From contig JAHLJT010004567.1 of assembly GCA_031308135.1 (NCBI GenBank), forward strand, positions 33,360,213-33,424,212: a DNA stretch of 64,000 nt, written 5' to 3'. Position numbers and translations under genes: made by a program. The notes below the pieces were generated by a model. The model was not told the DNA's origin, made no database searches, and saw nothing but the letters and a program-made list of their open reading frames with translations. Position 1 is the stretch's first letter. Each line of letters starts with the position of its first letter. The stretch comes from Acheta domesticus. Its lineage: Eukaryota; Arthropoda; Insecta; Orthoptera; Gryllidae. Of the stretch, positions 1 through 9,956 are shown piece after piece.

Positions 1-204
1 CTATTAGTGCAAAATTTGGGGACAATTGCTCCAGTGGCTCAAAACATTTGATGGAACATAGGCCTCCCACATCTCTTTTTTTGTGCATATAGATACTACT
101 GAATTTTGTTCTTGAAAATGTTTTATTTTAAAAGAGAAAATTAAAATTTCATAGAAAAGTAATACTCTCTTTAAAGAAATTCTCTCTTTTTTGCCTTTCT
201 TCTC

Positions 205-1360
205 CACCCTCTCATTCATATTGATCTTAAGTGCATCTCAACATCACCTAGCAATCTTAAAAAGGGCCTTCCTTTCTTTCTTCTTCCTTCAAGTTTTTTA
301 CAGAAAATAATTTTTGGGATTCTTTTGTCTTCCATTTGTAATAGATATCCAAACCATTGTAGTCTTTTGCCCCAATGTCTGCTGTTTTACACATATTGGC
401 CAGTTCTAATTTACTCTTTATCCTCCAATGTCCATTTTCACATGATGGGGCAAAAATACATCTTAAGATTTTCCTTTCCCAGGGCAACACCACACATTCA
501 AGTCTACTTGTTAATGTTTCAGCACCCCAACCATGCCTCTCAGCACCATACAATATTACTGGTCTTATTACCATACATACACTTGGACCTTGAGGTATCT
601 AATCAGAACTTCTCTTTCATAATATATGTCTTAGTATTTTGAAATACCTATTGGGTGAGGTTATACATGCTTTTATTTCCATTTCCATATTGTTTGTGGA
701 AGTAATGAGAGATCCCAAATATTTGATTACCTCTACTCTTTTGTATTTTTCTTTACCAATTTGATAGTTTGAGGGTGGTTCATTCTTTTCCTGAATAATC
801 ATATTCTTGCTTTAATTATAGGTAATTTTAAGACAGATTACATTAGCAGCTGTTATTAATTCTTCTACACTTTCTATGAGGAATTTCTGTGTTTTGCTTA
901 AAATATCAACATCATCTGCATATGCTAAAAGTTGTACAGATCTAGTAAATATTGTACCTCGGGTTTATTTTGACAGCTCAGATTACTTTTTCCAATTGTG
1001 AAGCTTAAGCACATATAAAATAGTTGTGTGGATAGTGAATTACCATGACAGAGACCAGCTATAATTTTGAAACTTTCTGATAACCTGTTTTGTATTTAAC
1101 TTTGTTAGTTATGTTTCTTAAAGTCATTTTGACTAGCCTTTGCAATTTACTTGTGAAACCAACTTCTAACATTATTTGTAGGAGTTGTATCCTATTAGCA
1201 CATCCTATTAAAACAGGCTTGTTTAAAATCAATATATAACTGATCTATTTCAATATTCTGTTCCCATGCTTTCTTTAAAATTGTTCTAAGTGTGTAGATT
1301 TGATCAGTAGTAGACCTGTTGTTCCTATTTCTGCACTATTAATTTCCAAGGCATTCCTCC
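205..1360 (-). mobile_element. RTE-like non-LTR retrotransposon, 3' part, decayed
   Basis: Reading the minus strand from about 1360 down to 205 gives pieces of a reverse transcriptase in the usual order. First comes LLAYADDVDILSKTQKFLIE (about 890-955), the palm motif with the catalytic aspartates. Then YKRVEVIKYLGSLITSTNN (about 720) and IRPVILYGAE with ERKILR and CENGHWRIKS (257-574) follow. The chain ends near 205 in a VEMHLRSI-like tail. This matches the C-terminal half of RTE-clade proteins often named endonuclease-reverse transcriptase. Several in-frame stops and frame changes separate the pieces, so it cannot encode a working enzyme. The endonuclease end is missing. Confidence 0.85.
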
Positions 1361-1400
1361 TCATATACTTCCAGCCGCCATGATAATAGTTGTAAATAAA

Positions 1401-1541
1401 GCAGCTGAATTCAACCTAGCTAGCTAGTAAGTGTCGAAAATCCTGCCTTTGTCAGGACTCAAAGCCTAGAACTCCTCATTCAGGGGCAGTGCGGTAATGG
1501 TTAAGCTGAGCTATCTGAGCCCTGAGCTATCTCAGCTGGTT
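1401..1541 (-). repeat. SINE head fragment (tRNA-like), family 1
   Basis: The reverse complement carries GATAGCTCAGGGC (A-box-like) and TTTGAGTCCTGAC (B-box-like), then GGCAGGATTTTCGACAC and a GAATTCAGCTG end. The same order occurs in the fuller copies at 29297-29795 and 42571-42890. Only the head is present. It lies directly upstream (in RTE orientation) of the RTE fragment. Confidence 0.6.
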
Positions 1542-2869
1542 GTTCTTTGATATTGTCATACCCTTTCTGTGATATTCCACTTTATTCATTCTCACTCTGC
1601 CCCTTTGACTCCTCATTTGCTTTTGACGAGACTTACCCCAGTTCCCCAACGTGTATGCCATGCCCCTTGTCAAAAATCCTGCTATCACCGAAACTCAAAC
1701 TCGAAGTTTAGCATCATCATAAACTTTCATAAAACAAATGTTAATTTTTAGACAAGCAGATAAGTTAAATGTTGTCAAACAATACATTGAATTATAGGAA
1801 TTAAGCATGTGCGGTATCACAGACCATCAATATCAATTAAAGGTGTTGAAAAGCAATACCAATTAAAGGTTAAAGTGTTAATCTAATAATTCCACAATCA
1901 TATAGCTCAATTGTGGACCTTCAAATTATTGAGCTATCCTCCATCTTGGAGAGGCCTTTGCCCTGTCCAGAATTCCACTGGTTTTATTATTCATTTATTA
2001 ACATGATATAACTGTATGAAACAGTTTTAATTATCAAATATGTGTTGATTGTCAAAATAATTATTTTACGCACTTATTGTTCTACATTTGTAGTGAGTTT
2101 TACAAAAAATGACGATTGGGATGTGTTAATTTGGATAGAACTGTTGTGTAATAATATGACGTAGGTAACCGTTACTAAGGATGAGAAAGTATGTGCTGTT
2201 GGGCCACTAGTTTTATTGGTAGCTGCCTGATGATGAGGCTAACCTTGCCATGAGACGTTGCCAAGAAATGAAATAAATACTTTTAATTATAATTGTTAAT
2301 AATAAATGGAGTGTAGATGTGACAGGACGAGCAAAATGGCATCCATTCCCAATAGGTAAACAGTAACCGTTTCCCCTTTCCTTCCTTGTCTTTTTCTTTC
2401 CCCCTCACCTCCCATAGCATGGTTGACCTCATCCCATGGGGCGTGGTTTCCTGAACTTTTCTGAGGATGCAATAGTTTAAATATTCGGGTGGGTGCCAGC
2501 AAGGAGGTATCTGGATAACACAGAAGAAAACTACGACATAAGTGATTGAATATTTTGCTGGAAACTACAAAACGTTGGGCACACGTTTTCTAAAGTAATA
2601 ATTAATTTCGTGAAAGTGAGAGGAGGTGGGGGTGTTATTTCGACAGCAATATTAATAAAATGAAATGTTTAATATCAAATCATGTCAATAGCTCAATAAT
2701 TTTCCGTTGCAAATAGTTGCTACAACACCATAGCGATTAATTTCTTATTATTCAGTCATAAACACCCGTCACTACATTTTATTCATAATTCAATCACAAT
2801 GGTAAATGAGAGGAAGTAAGTATTCCGGAGCCCAAGAAAATGTGCATATACCAACTTCCAATTTGATTT
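1542..2869. other. No gene seen
   Basis: AT-rich sequence without a convincing exon or known element. A short motif CCTGATGATGAGGCTAACC near 2225, followed by GAGACGTTG and an A-rich end, is loosely like the 3' ends of some Penelope-like elements, but too weak to annotate. Confidence 0.4.
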
Positions 2870-3022
2870 GGCGCCCGAAGTCGAGACGTTCAAATGTCAC
2901 CAGATTGTCATCGCCCGCTGTCGTCCGCTGTCGCCCGCCATTCTTGGTGAAAGCACATGTTTAGCACTGGCGAGATAGCGGCTAAGGTGCGGTGACAGTT
3001 GGAGGAGTAGACAATTCTCATA
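2870..3022 (+). promoter_or_regulatory. Candidate promoter, CpG-rich
   Basis: A local GC- and CpG-rich stretch in AT-rich DNA. It contains repeated TGTCGCCCGC-type segments and CCCGCCATTCTTGG, close to a YY1-type initiator motif (CCGCCATNTTGG). It lies just before an ATG whose short ORF runs into a good splice donor. No TATA box is obvious. It could be the promoter of the downstream four-exon gene, of another transcript, or a short repeat. Confidence 0.3.
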
Positions 3023-3046
3023 ATGTTATTGAATGAAATTCCTAAG
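3023..3046 (+). CDS. Candidate first coding exon, 8 codons
   Basis: The ATG at 3023 starts MLLNEIPK and is followed at 3047 by GTATGA, an acceptable donor. The exon ends in phase 0, and the next supported exon (7072) starts in phase 0, so the two could be spliced directly. That product would lack the ankyrin repeats expected of a GASZ protein. Either ankyrin exons were missed, this is an alternative start, or the match is chance. Confidence 0.2.
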
Positions 3047-6000
3047 GTATGAAAAAGAAATTAACATTTTAACTGTCGTATGAACGGTCATAGAATCCGA
3101 GAAAATATGAGATATATTTGTAGTTTTGTTTTGGGATTGAGAACTTAACTTAAGAATATGTGATGGAGGTTATAATGGATATCACTGTCGTTTGGCCTTA
3201 AACAGTAGAAAACGTGTCAAATGTCACTTGTGCAACGTCTGTCATATAATGAATGAACTTAACAAAAATAATGGTTATTGGAGTACGTTATAAAACGGAC
3301 AAGTGCTGTTATAAATTTGGTTATTAAAATATTAGTCTTGAATGACAGGTGGTTAGCATAAGATGATTCCACTATTGTCTTCTGTCTACAAAATATGTAT
3401 ATTCCATGTTTAGTTCTTTTCTGAGATAGTAAATAGCCTTGCTTGGTGTGTAGTTTTGACAGTGTACATTTACTGTTTCATGTTTGTGCACAAGTGAATG
3501 ATGAATTGAGACAGTCCATAAAAAAGGGGCATAAGCACAAATGCTGATCTGCGAAAATCAAATTCAAAGATCTGATTGTTGAGTGTCTAGTGTTTCATTC
3601 ATGCCAGTTGTCACTTGCTTTGTAATAATACATCCTGTTCAATTGTCATGATTGTTACAAAGTAACTAATACATTCTTTATGAATAATATTTACAGAATT
3701 TGATCAAAGTAATTAATGAAGCTGAATTTATCTAGCCATTACACAGACTATCCAACCTAAGTTACTCAAAGTAATTCTCTGGAAAACTTATCATTAAAGC
3801 CCAGAAGTGTGGGAAAATACCTTTTTGTTATTGTTACTATTTCATGACTTTTGAAAATAGAAATTGCTTAATTGTACTTCTGGAGTTGTTTTAGTAGATT
3901 TTCATTTTGCCTATTTTAGCTTCTGATGCGTATTTTTGCCATTTTGTCTTAATTTTGCCTTTTTCTGCCTTTTCAATATTTTTCTTTTTTCTCCTGTCAC
4001 TGTTTTCAATCAGGCTGGATATATACCAGCAAGTCTGGTCAGCATGAGGGCATGGTCATATTTTGTCTTTTTGTGGAAGCAGAGGCTGTATTAAAAATTG
4101 AAATGAAAAAGGAAGATGATATAAGTCAAGTTTTTTTTTTATTTTTGTCGTTGTTGCCGACACTTTGTTCACTCACGAGGAATCCCATCTTATTGTTGAG
4201 TAAGGCCTCCAATCCCTTCTGAGAACAGCTTTCAGTGCTTTTACACAAGTGCGAAGAATGAAAAATATAATTCCATTTTACCTGATGCCATTTCAAAATC
4301 ATTTTGAAGAGAGCATTGCGAATAAAACTAATTCATTGCCATCCTACCATATAATCATATGGAATCAAGATTACCAAGAAAAGATAGTTTTGTTACATGT
4401 TTAGTTAGAATGGCTGTGTGAATAATTTTAGTTACTCATTTTTTATGATGATTCCTTTTAAAGGTGATCTTTCATTGTTTATTTTGCCTTTTGCACCTCT
4501 ACTCTAGCTAGAATAACTGCCTTTTTCCCTGCTTATTTTAATAAAAACAAATGCTTTTTTGCCTACCTACTTTAGGTAAAATAAATGCTTCTGGGCTCTA
4601 CTTACCTCTTTGTCTGGCCATTATGCATAATAGTGTGTATTTTCCAAACGTACATTCCCACCTGAACTGTGGCTTAATATTCTGGAAAACACATCTATAG
4701 AAGCCAGACTTTTAGATTGCAAGAACAATAAGCAAATGCCATCCATGTAATTCCTACAAGCTTGTATTCATATAGCATGGAATTCCTTGCCTATTTGTTT
4801 GCTATTTTTTATCTATTTTATCGCCTTGCCTGTTTATTTGCGACTCAGTAATTTTTGGTCAAAATTTTCTTACATGAAGGAGGATGGGAACATATTTTCA
4901 TGCAAAACAGATACTTCTAAATACAATTACATATTTTAGAAATCACATTTATCAGGTGCCAGATTCAGCATCCCACTTCAAGAAATTCACATTCACTACA
5001 CAATGTTACTTTACAAGAATTAGTTAACATTAGTACTATGTAGATCAAAAATACTATATATCATCCTGGTAACCGCAAAAGGTTGCGTATCAAAAAAATC
5101 ACACTTTTTTGTTTATTCCATCATTGTGATCAGAGAGCTGAAGTTGCAATAGGTCGTAAGATGACAGGCTAATGAAAAAACAAATGTAATGGTTTTACAT
5201 TTGTGAAAGTGACTGTGAAGATAGGGAGAGGTCGAGAACATTTTTCGTTCCTCCTAAAAGCTTCAGTAGATTTGATGTACGACCTATTGCGGTTACTACG
5301 ATGATGCTTGTAACAAATAATGCACTTGAGCTTGTGGGTTAGTGAACCCCATCTTAAGGAGGTTTTTCATTCAGTTTCCTGATCCATTGATCAAATGCTG
5401 AGAGGTCTCCTGTTTTGTTTTTGCATGTTAATATAGCTTTGTTTTGTAGCTAAGAATAGCTTTTATGCACATTTTGTTGAGCTCTCCTTTTGCTAGTTGT
5501 GGTAGGAGGAGAGCCTGGGAGCATTTGATGCAATTTGTTAGCAATACAATCAAGTCACATTGTAGTTTACAATGTAATACAAATACATTTTCTACTTTCA
5601 GATGTTGCTATCGAAGGTTTGTTGCTACTTTTTTTTCATTAATTAACAATTGGAGCTCAAGGAAATGTGGAAATTATACTTCTACCCAGTATATCAAATT
5701 CATTTTTTTTGGTGAAAATAAAACAAGCCTCTTTTTAGGAGTATTTACATTTACAGTGCAGTTGATGCTTTGCTCTATAACCTTCCAATGCATTTTATGA
5801 CAAAATTCATTTTTGCCATACAGTTTTTTTGGGGGGGGGGGGAATATTGGACTGTTCAGCAAAAGAGTCTTTTGACATAGAGTATGTTGGACAGACTCGA
5901 AGATATTTTATGTTAATTGCTTGGACTGAAGCCTCAGTCATCACCAACTTGGACACATGTAGCAAAGCATCAAATGAGCTATTAAAGCAAATTTAAAAAA

Positions 6001-6351
6001 TATTATTACTTTGACCTACTCACATTAGCTAGTATGCAAAGACACTGCTAGACAAAGGGATTAATATAGTAATTATAAAATTAGTATTACCACAAATGAT
6101 TTTATGGTGATGCTAATACATAAAACTTATAGACATGGTTGGCTAAATTTTTTGTAGCCCCAAAAAACCTACCGGGTTAAAAATCTTGTAAAATCCATTG
6201 AAATGTTTTAATGACTTTTTAAATGATTTAAAATTAAATCACAAAACTTATAATTTTATGAAGCAAAATATTCATTAAAAACTCAAAAAACAATAAAAAG
6301 AAGTACAAAAAACAAAAGATTGAATCAATAATAAAAAAACAAACTTAATTT
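3047..6351. other. No gene seen
   Basis: AT-rich, possibly intronic. I looked for ankyrin-type coding on the plus strand and found none. It includes a run of about 13 G near 5828 and many T and A runs. Confidence 0.4.
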
Positions 6352-6402
6352 TCTAGTATTGAGAACTCCAATTTCATCAGAACAAACACACAGCCCAAAT
6401 GA
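6352..6402. repeat. 51-bp perfect direct repeat, copy 1
   Basis: Identical over 51 bases to 7657-7707 (starts TCTAGTATTGAGAACTCC, ends CAGCCCAAATGA). The two copies bracket exon 7072-7220 at a spacing of 1305 bp. Flanking sequence differs immediately outside the match. Copy 1 abuts the RTE-like fragment at 6399. Confidence 0.85.
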
Positions 6403-6540
6403 GATACCTGAGATCAATATTAAAAGTGCCAAGGAAAGACAAAAATAAACAAATAAGGAGGAATCTAAAAATCAAAAATGTCATTGCGTACTTGGTAAAG
6501 TATCAAAAGAAATGGCAAGATCATATAAAATCAATTAAGT
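6399..6540 (+). mobile_element. Non-LTR retrotransposon C-terminal fragment
   Basis: The plus-strand frame reads MRYLRSILKVPRKDK, then IRRNLKIKNV and LVKYQKKWQDHIKSI. This is the conserved tail region after the reverse transcriptase in many insect RTE-like elements. Only about 47 codons survive and both ends are cut. It is fused directly to a tRNA-like SINE at 6547. Confidence 0.65.
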
Positions 6541-6546
6541 TTCCCA

Positions 6547-6640
6547 CCTGGGTGCCCGAGGTGGCTAGAGCATGTGCGGACTCAGTACCCGAGTCTCAAG
6601 GGTTGCAGGTTCGAGCTCTGCAGTGGGCATGGTTATTTGT
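6547..6640 (+). repeat. tRNA-derived SINE head, family 2
   Basis: GAGGTGGCTAGAGCATG resembles an RNA polymerase III A box. About 45 bases later GCAGGTTCGAGCTCTGC matches a B box (GGTTCGANNCY). The spacing is tRNA-like, but the sequence does not fold into a complete cloverleaf in my reading. No close relative is obvious elsewhere in the window. Confidence 0.55.
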
Positions 6641-7071
6641 CCCTACTGTCCATAATTGAAACATAATCTTTATGAAATTATACTCTAAAACCTGCTGACT
6701 TGAAGTAAGTGATATCTGGAAAAAGGTCTCCTAGATGTTTCATTCCAAAGGCCACCTCAATTATAAGTAAAAGCATTCAATGTGATATGAATGAACTTGA
6801 GAGATGATAATGATAGGACAGATGGGTTATCTGCAGATTATAGATTAATTTTTCTGAAATTTTTGGGAGGTAAATTTAACTCACATTTTACCCTCATATT
6901 GCACTTTTTTTAAACTCTGTGGAACGAGTGTTTTCTAGTATAAAGTGTTTCAGGATGTGTGGAAAATAAGAGAACTTTGTGTAATGAGGAGCATTAAGAT
7001 TTTCTTAACTTGAATTTGAACGTAACAAAGTTTTGACACATTTAAATGCTTTAAAAAAAGTATCCTTTCAG

Positions 7072-7220
7072 ATTACAGGAGGTCATGCAGAGGCTATTCA
7101 CAAAAAGTTTGAAGAAGAAGAGTGCCAAAATGATCATAGTACTCCTGTAATATCAGATCATCATTTAGAAACATATCTCAGTGCTTGGGCAGAACTTCCA
7201 GGACCAGACAACACTACTGG
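7072..7220 (+). CDS. Gasz: Exon A of putative GASZ/ASZ1-like gene
   Basis: A pyrimidine-rich stretch and CAG precede 7072; the exon ends before GTACGC at 7221. It encodes 49 codons plus two bases (phase 2 exit), starting ITGGHAEAIHKKFEEEE. GGHAEAI looks like the helix of an ankyrin repeat, so this may be the end of an ankyrin array followed by the acidic linker to the SAM domain. The exon enters in phase 0. Upstream exons are missing or unrecognised. The GASZ identity is an inference from the following exons. Confidence 0.6.
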
Positions 7221-7656
7221 GTACGCTAATGTTATTTCCTTAGTGAATCATTTTAAAAGTTTAATTTGTAATCTGTGATAGATCCAAAAGAAAAATGTGT
7301 TCAAATAAAATACACGTTATTCACCAATTGTTAAATGGTTTGGGTTTGTAAACCAAATGTAATTTCATGTTTGTTTATAAAATCATTAGCACTTTTTCAA
7401 TCCCTTTGATTGGAGAGTCAGTAGGGATGCAACATAAATATAGATGTTTTCAAAATGTTGATGATTCAATAGAAACATTGATGTTTCAAACATCAATAGA
7501 TTATAGCTGATTTTTCTTAACATCAAAATTTTTTCTTGATTTTTTACATTCTCAGTGTTTTGTGAATGAAAAATTTCCATAATCACAATTTGGAAAGATT
7601 AAAATATGAAATAATAATTCATGTGCTTGGAGTGAAAGCTGTTTATACCACCTTCG

Positions 7657-7707
7657 TCTAGTATTGAGAACTCCAATTTCATCAGAACAAACACACAGCC
7701 CAAATGA
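7657..7707. repeat. 51-bp perfect direct repeat, copy 2
   Basis: Second copy of the sequence at 6352-6402, identical over its full length. It lies in the first supported intron, between exon A and the mariner element. Confidence 0.85.
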
Positions 7708-8130
7708 TTCCCCTGAGAGATGGTCCGGATACTATGTTATTTTCTATGCTTTTCCTCATATTTCTGAAGCATAGAGGCTCTCAGTGCATGTGCATTAGGT
7801 ATAGGGCCTTCCCCTTTTTCCTGCATTCTCCTCTGATATAATGAGAAAGCTCTGACCCCTTGAGATGATCCTCAGCACTTAACAATTAACAAAACAGCTT
7901 TCAAGCAGTTTTGTTAATTTGTTATTATTTCTTAGGTTTTTGACAGTTAAATCTTATTTGTAAATAAATATAGCCTGTATCAAATTCAATTCTCTCCATT
8001 GTGAACATAAATGTTAGATTAGACTTTTAAAAACGTTGATTTTTGGGTGATGTTTTATTAACATCAGTGCTTTAATTTTTAACATCAAGGTTTTGAAACA
8101 TTGATGTTTTGTTGTTGATATTACATCCCT

Positions 8131-8163
8131 TGATCGATCGCTCGATCGATCGATCGATCGATT
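8131..8163. repeat. GATC tetranucleotide microsatellite
   Basis: A self-complementary (GATC)n run with one CTC interruption, within the intron. It is able to form a hairpin. Confidence 0.9.
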
Positions 8164-8304
8164 TAATTGTTTATAAAGTTGCTCACTAAAACTACTTCTT
8201 AGGAAGAAAGTTTTGGTTGGAGATAACTTTATGTAATGAGGCATTGCTACAAAAATAAGAAATTAATTCACATTATTATTTAAGGACATGATGAAGAACT
8301 ACTA

Positions 8305-9608
8305 TGAGGGTCGTTAAGAAAGTTTTGAGATACACAAAAACTAAGAAATGTGAAATAATTTTGATAACTATATTTTCTCAGAATACTCGCAATGACTTGT
8401 ATACATCTTTGCATTCTCATAAACCAGTTTTCCAGTTTTTCCACTCACTTTCCTTGAGTGCTCAAAGTTCACTTTTGTAGGTGTCAACAGCTTCTTCAGG
8501 GCTTTAGAACCTCCTTCCTTGCATGTGACTTTTGACTGTAGGGAACAGAAAATAATCACATGGAACCAGGTCAGGACTGTGAGGTAGATGAGTCATTAGT
8601 TTAATCTCTGTTGACTCCAGGAACTGAATTACGGGATTGACTGTGTATGCAGAGGCATTGTCATGGGGCAGGACGATTCCCCACTGTCTTGTCTTCGGTC
8701 ACCATTCTTGGAGCCTGGCAAAAACTTTGGGTAGTCATATTGTTGTATATCCCAGAGCAGTAACAGTTCTTTGTTATTCCAGTGGAACAGTTGTGTCATG
8801 ACTGCTGTTGGAGAAAAATGTTGCAACCATTTTCTTTCCGCAACAGCTTTGAGGCTGTTGAACTTTAATTGGTGGATGTTCATCAGGAACAATCCATATA
8901 GTAGACTGGTGCTTATTTTTAGGATCAAATTGATAAATCCATATTTTGTCACCCGTAATTATGCCAAAAATGTACCTAGAGTTGCCTATTTCAAATCTTT
9001 TCAACATTTCTTCACACCATTTCTCACAGAAAGGGTTCTGTGATTCTGTCAAAGTGTGAGGCACCTATCAAGATGCAACTTTCTTGACTTGAAGATATTT
9101 GTGCAGGATTTTGGAAACTGCTGGCGATCCAGTCTGTAGGGACCCTTCAATGTCCTTAAAAGTCACAAGACTTTTCGCACACCAATTTTTCCACAGTAAT
9201 GATTTCTTTAGTCACTGTGGTCACTGGACACCTGCTCCTCTTCTTGTTTTTCATTAAACTTCTACCTCTTCATAATTCTTGAATCTCTGATTGCACAGGA
9301 AGGCGCAAGGTCTCCAAAGGCCCATTGCAAATGATCAAAAATTTCAGATTCGTTTAAACCACTTTTAATGTCATAAAGAATCATTTCATGAAAAAATGCT
9401 CTCTTGTTGGCTCCATTGTGACAACAACCGAATGCCACATCAACAAAAAGAAAGGTAGGTCTGTAGGAAAGGTAGCAACAGTAATAAGCTGAGGAAGTTC
9501 CAACTTGCACACATTACTCAGAAAGGACACTGCAATCAATTCACATTCTTGGAAAGGTAATAATGGACCACAACACAGAATATCTCAAAACTTTCGTAGT
9601 GACCTCTG
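8305..9608 (-). mobile_element. mariner element, full length but decayed
   Basis: Two 28-bp terminal inverted repeats (left 8305-8332, right 9581-9608) share GAAAGTTTTGAGATA and most outer bases. Both are flanked by TA (8303-8304 and 9609-9610), the mariner target duplication. The 1304-bp length is normal for the family. The minus strand encodes transposase pieces in order: a helix-turn-helix region ending LNESEIFDHLQWAFGDLAPS (9510-9262), GDKIWIYQFDPKNKHQS with the first catalytic Asp (9064-8774), LLLLWDIQQ with the second (about 8750), SPDLVPCDYFLFP with the third (about 8540) and a C-terminal KKLLTPTKVNFEHS (8559-8368). These lie in several frames separated by stops, so the copy is inactive. 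Confidence 0.93.
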
Positions 9609-9698
9609 TAGAATGTAGATCTATGATGTATTGCAAGACTTTGAAATGTTCCATAATAAATAGAAATTTTGTGTAAATGGCAATATTTTTATCTGCAG

Positions 9699-9956
9699 AC
9701 CTGGATTTCAAAACACAGCAGAGTGGATTTTGGGTGATCGAATTTCTTCAAAGGCAACTTCACTGTTTATTCAGTCTGGATGGTCATTGCATCGTTTATT
9801 AACATCTACTAATGAAGAATTACGTGAAATTGGGATTGCATTTCAAAGCGATCGTGCAAATATACTTGCTGCAGTTCGTGCCTTTCATTTAGTTCCTTGG
9901 AGGACAATGCAGACTATTAGCCTTAAACCTGGAGGGCAGAGTAAGAAACACAAAGA
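9699..9956 (+). CDS. Gasz: Exon B of putative GASZ/ASZ1-like gene: SAM-like domain
   Basis: Acceptor CTGCAG ends at 9698 and donor GTAAGT begins at 9957. The exon enters completing a split Gly codon from exon A and leaves two bases of a Glu codon. It encodes 85 residues. WSLHRLLTSTNEELREIGI followed by DRANILAAVRAF is the typical end of a SAM domain (LL..T.eeL.eiGI...R..Il.ai), a protein-interaction fold. In GASZ this domain sits between ankyrin repeats and a helical C-terminus and contributes to piRNA-factor assembly at the outer mitochondrial membrane. A Lys-rich tail (QSKKHK) ends the exon. Other SAM proteins remain possible. Confidence 0.75.

Noticed and set aside
2220..2280. Penelope-like 3' end at CCTGATGATGAGGC
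   Set aside because: Only a loose word match; no stem or element body.
5465..5800. Ankyrin exon of GASZ
   Set aside because: The 111-codon frame has no ankyrin pattern and begins in low-complexity sequence.
6547..6640. True tRNA gene
   Set aside because: A and B boxes are present but arms do not form a complete cloverleaf, and the context is a retrotransposon fragment.
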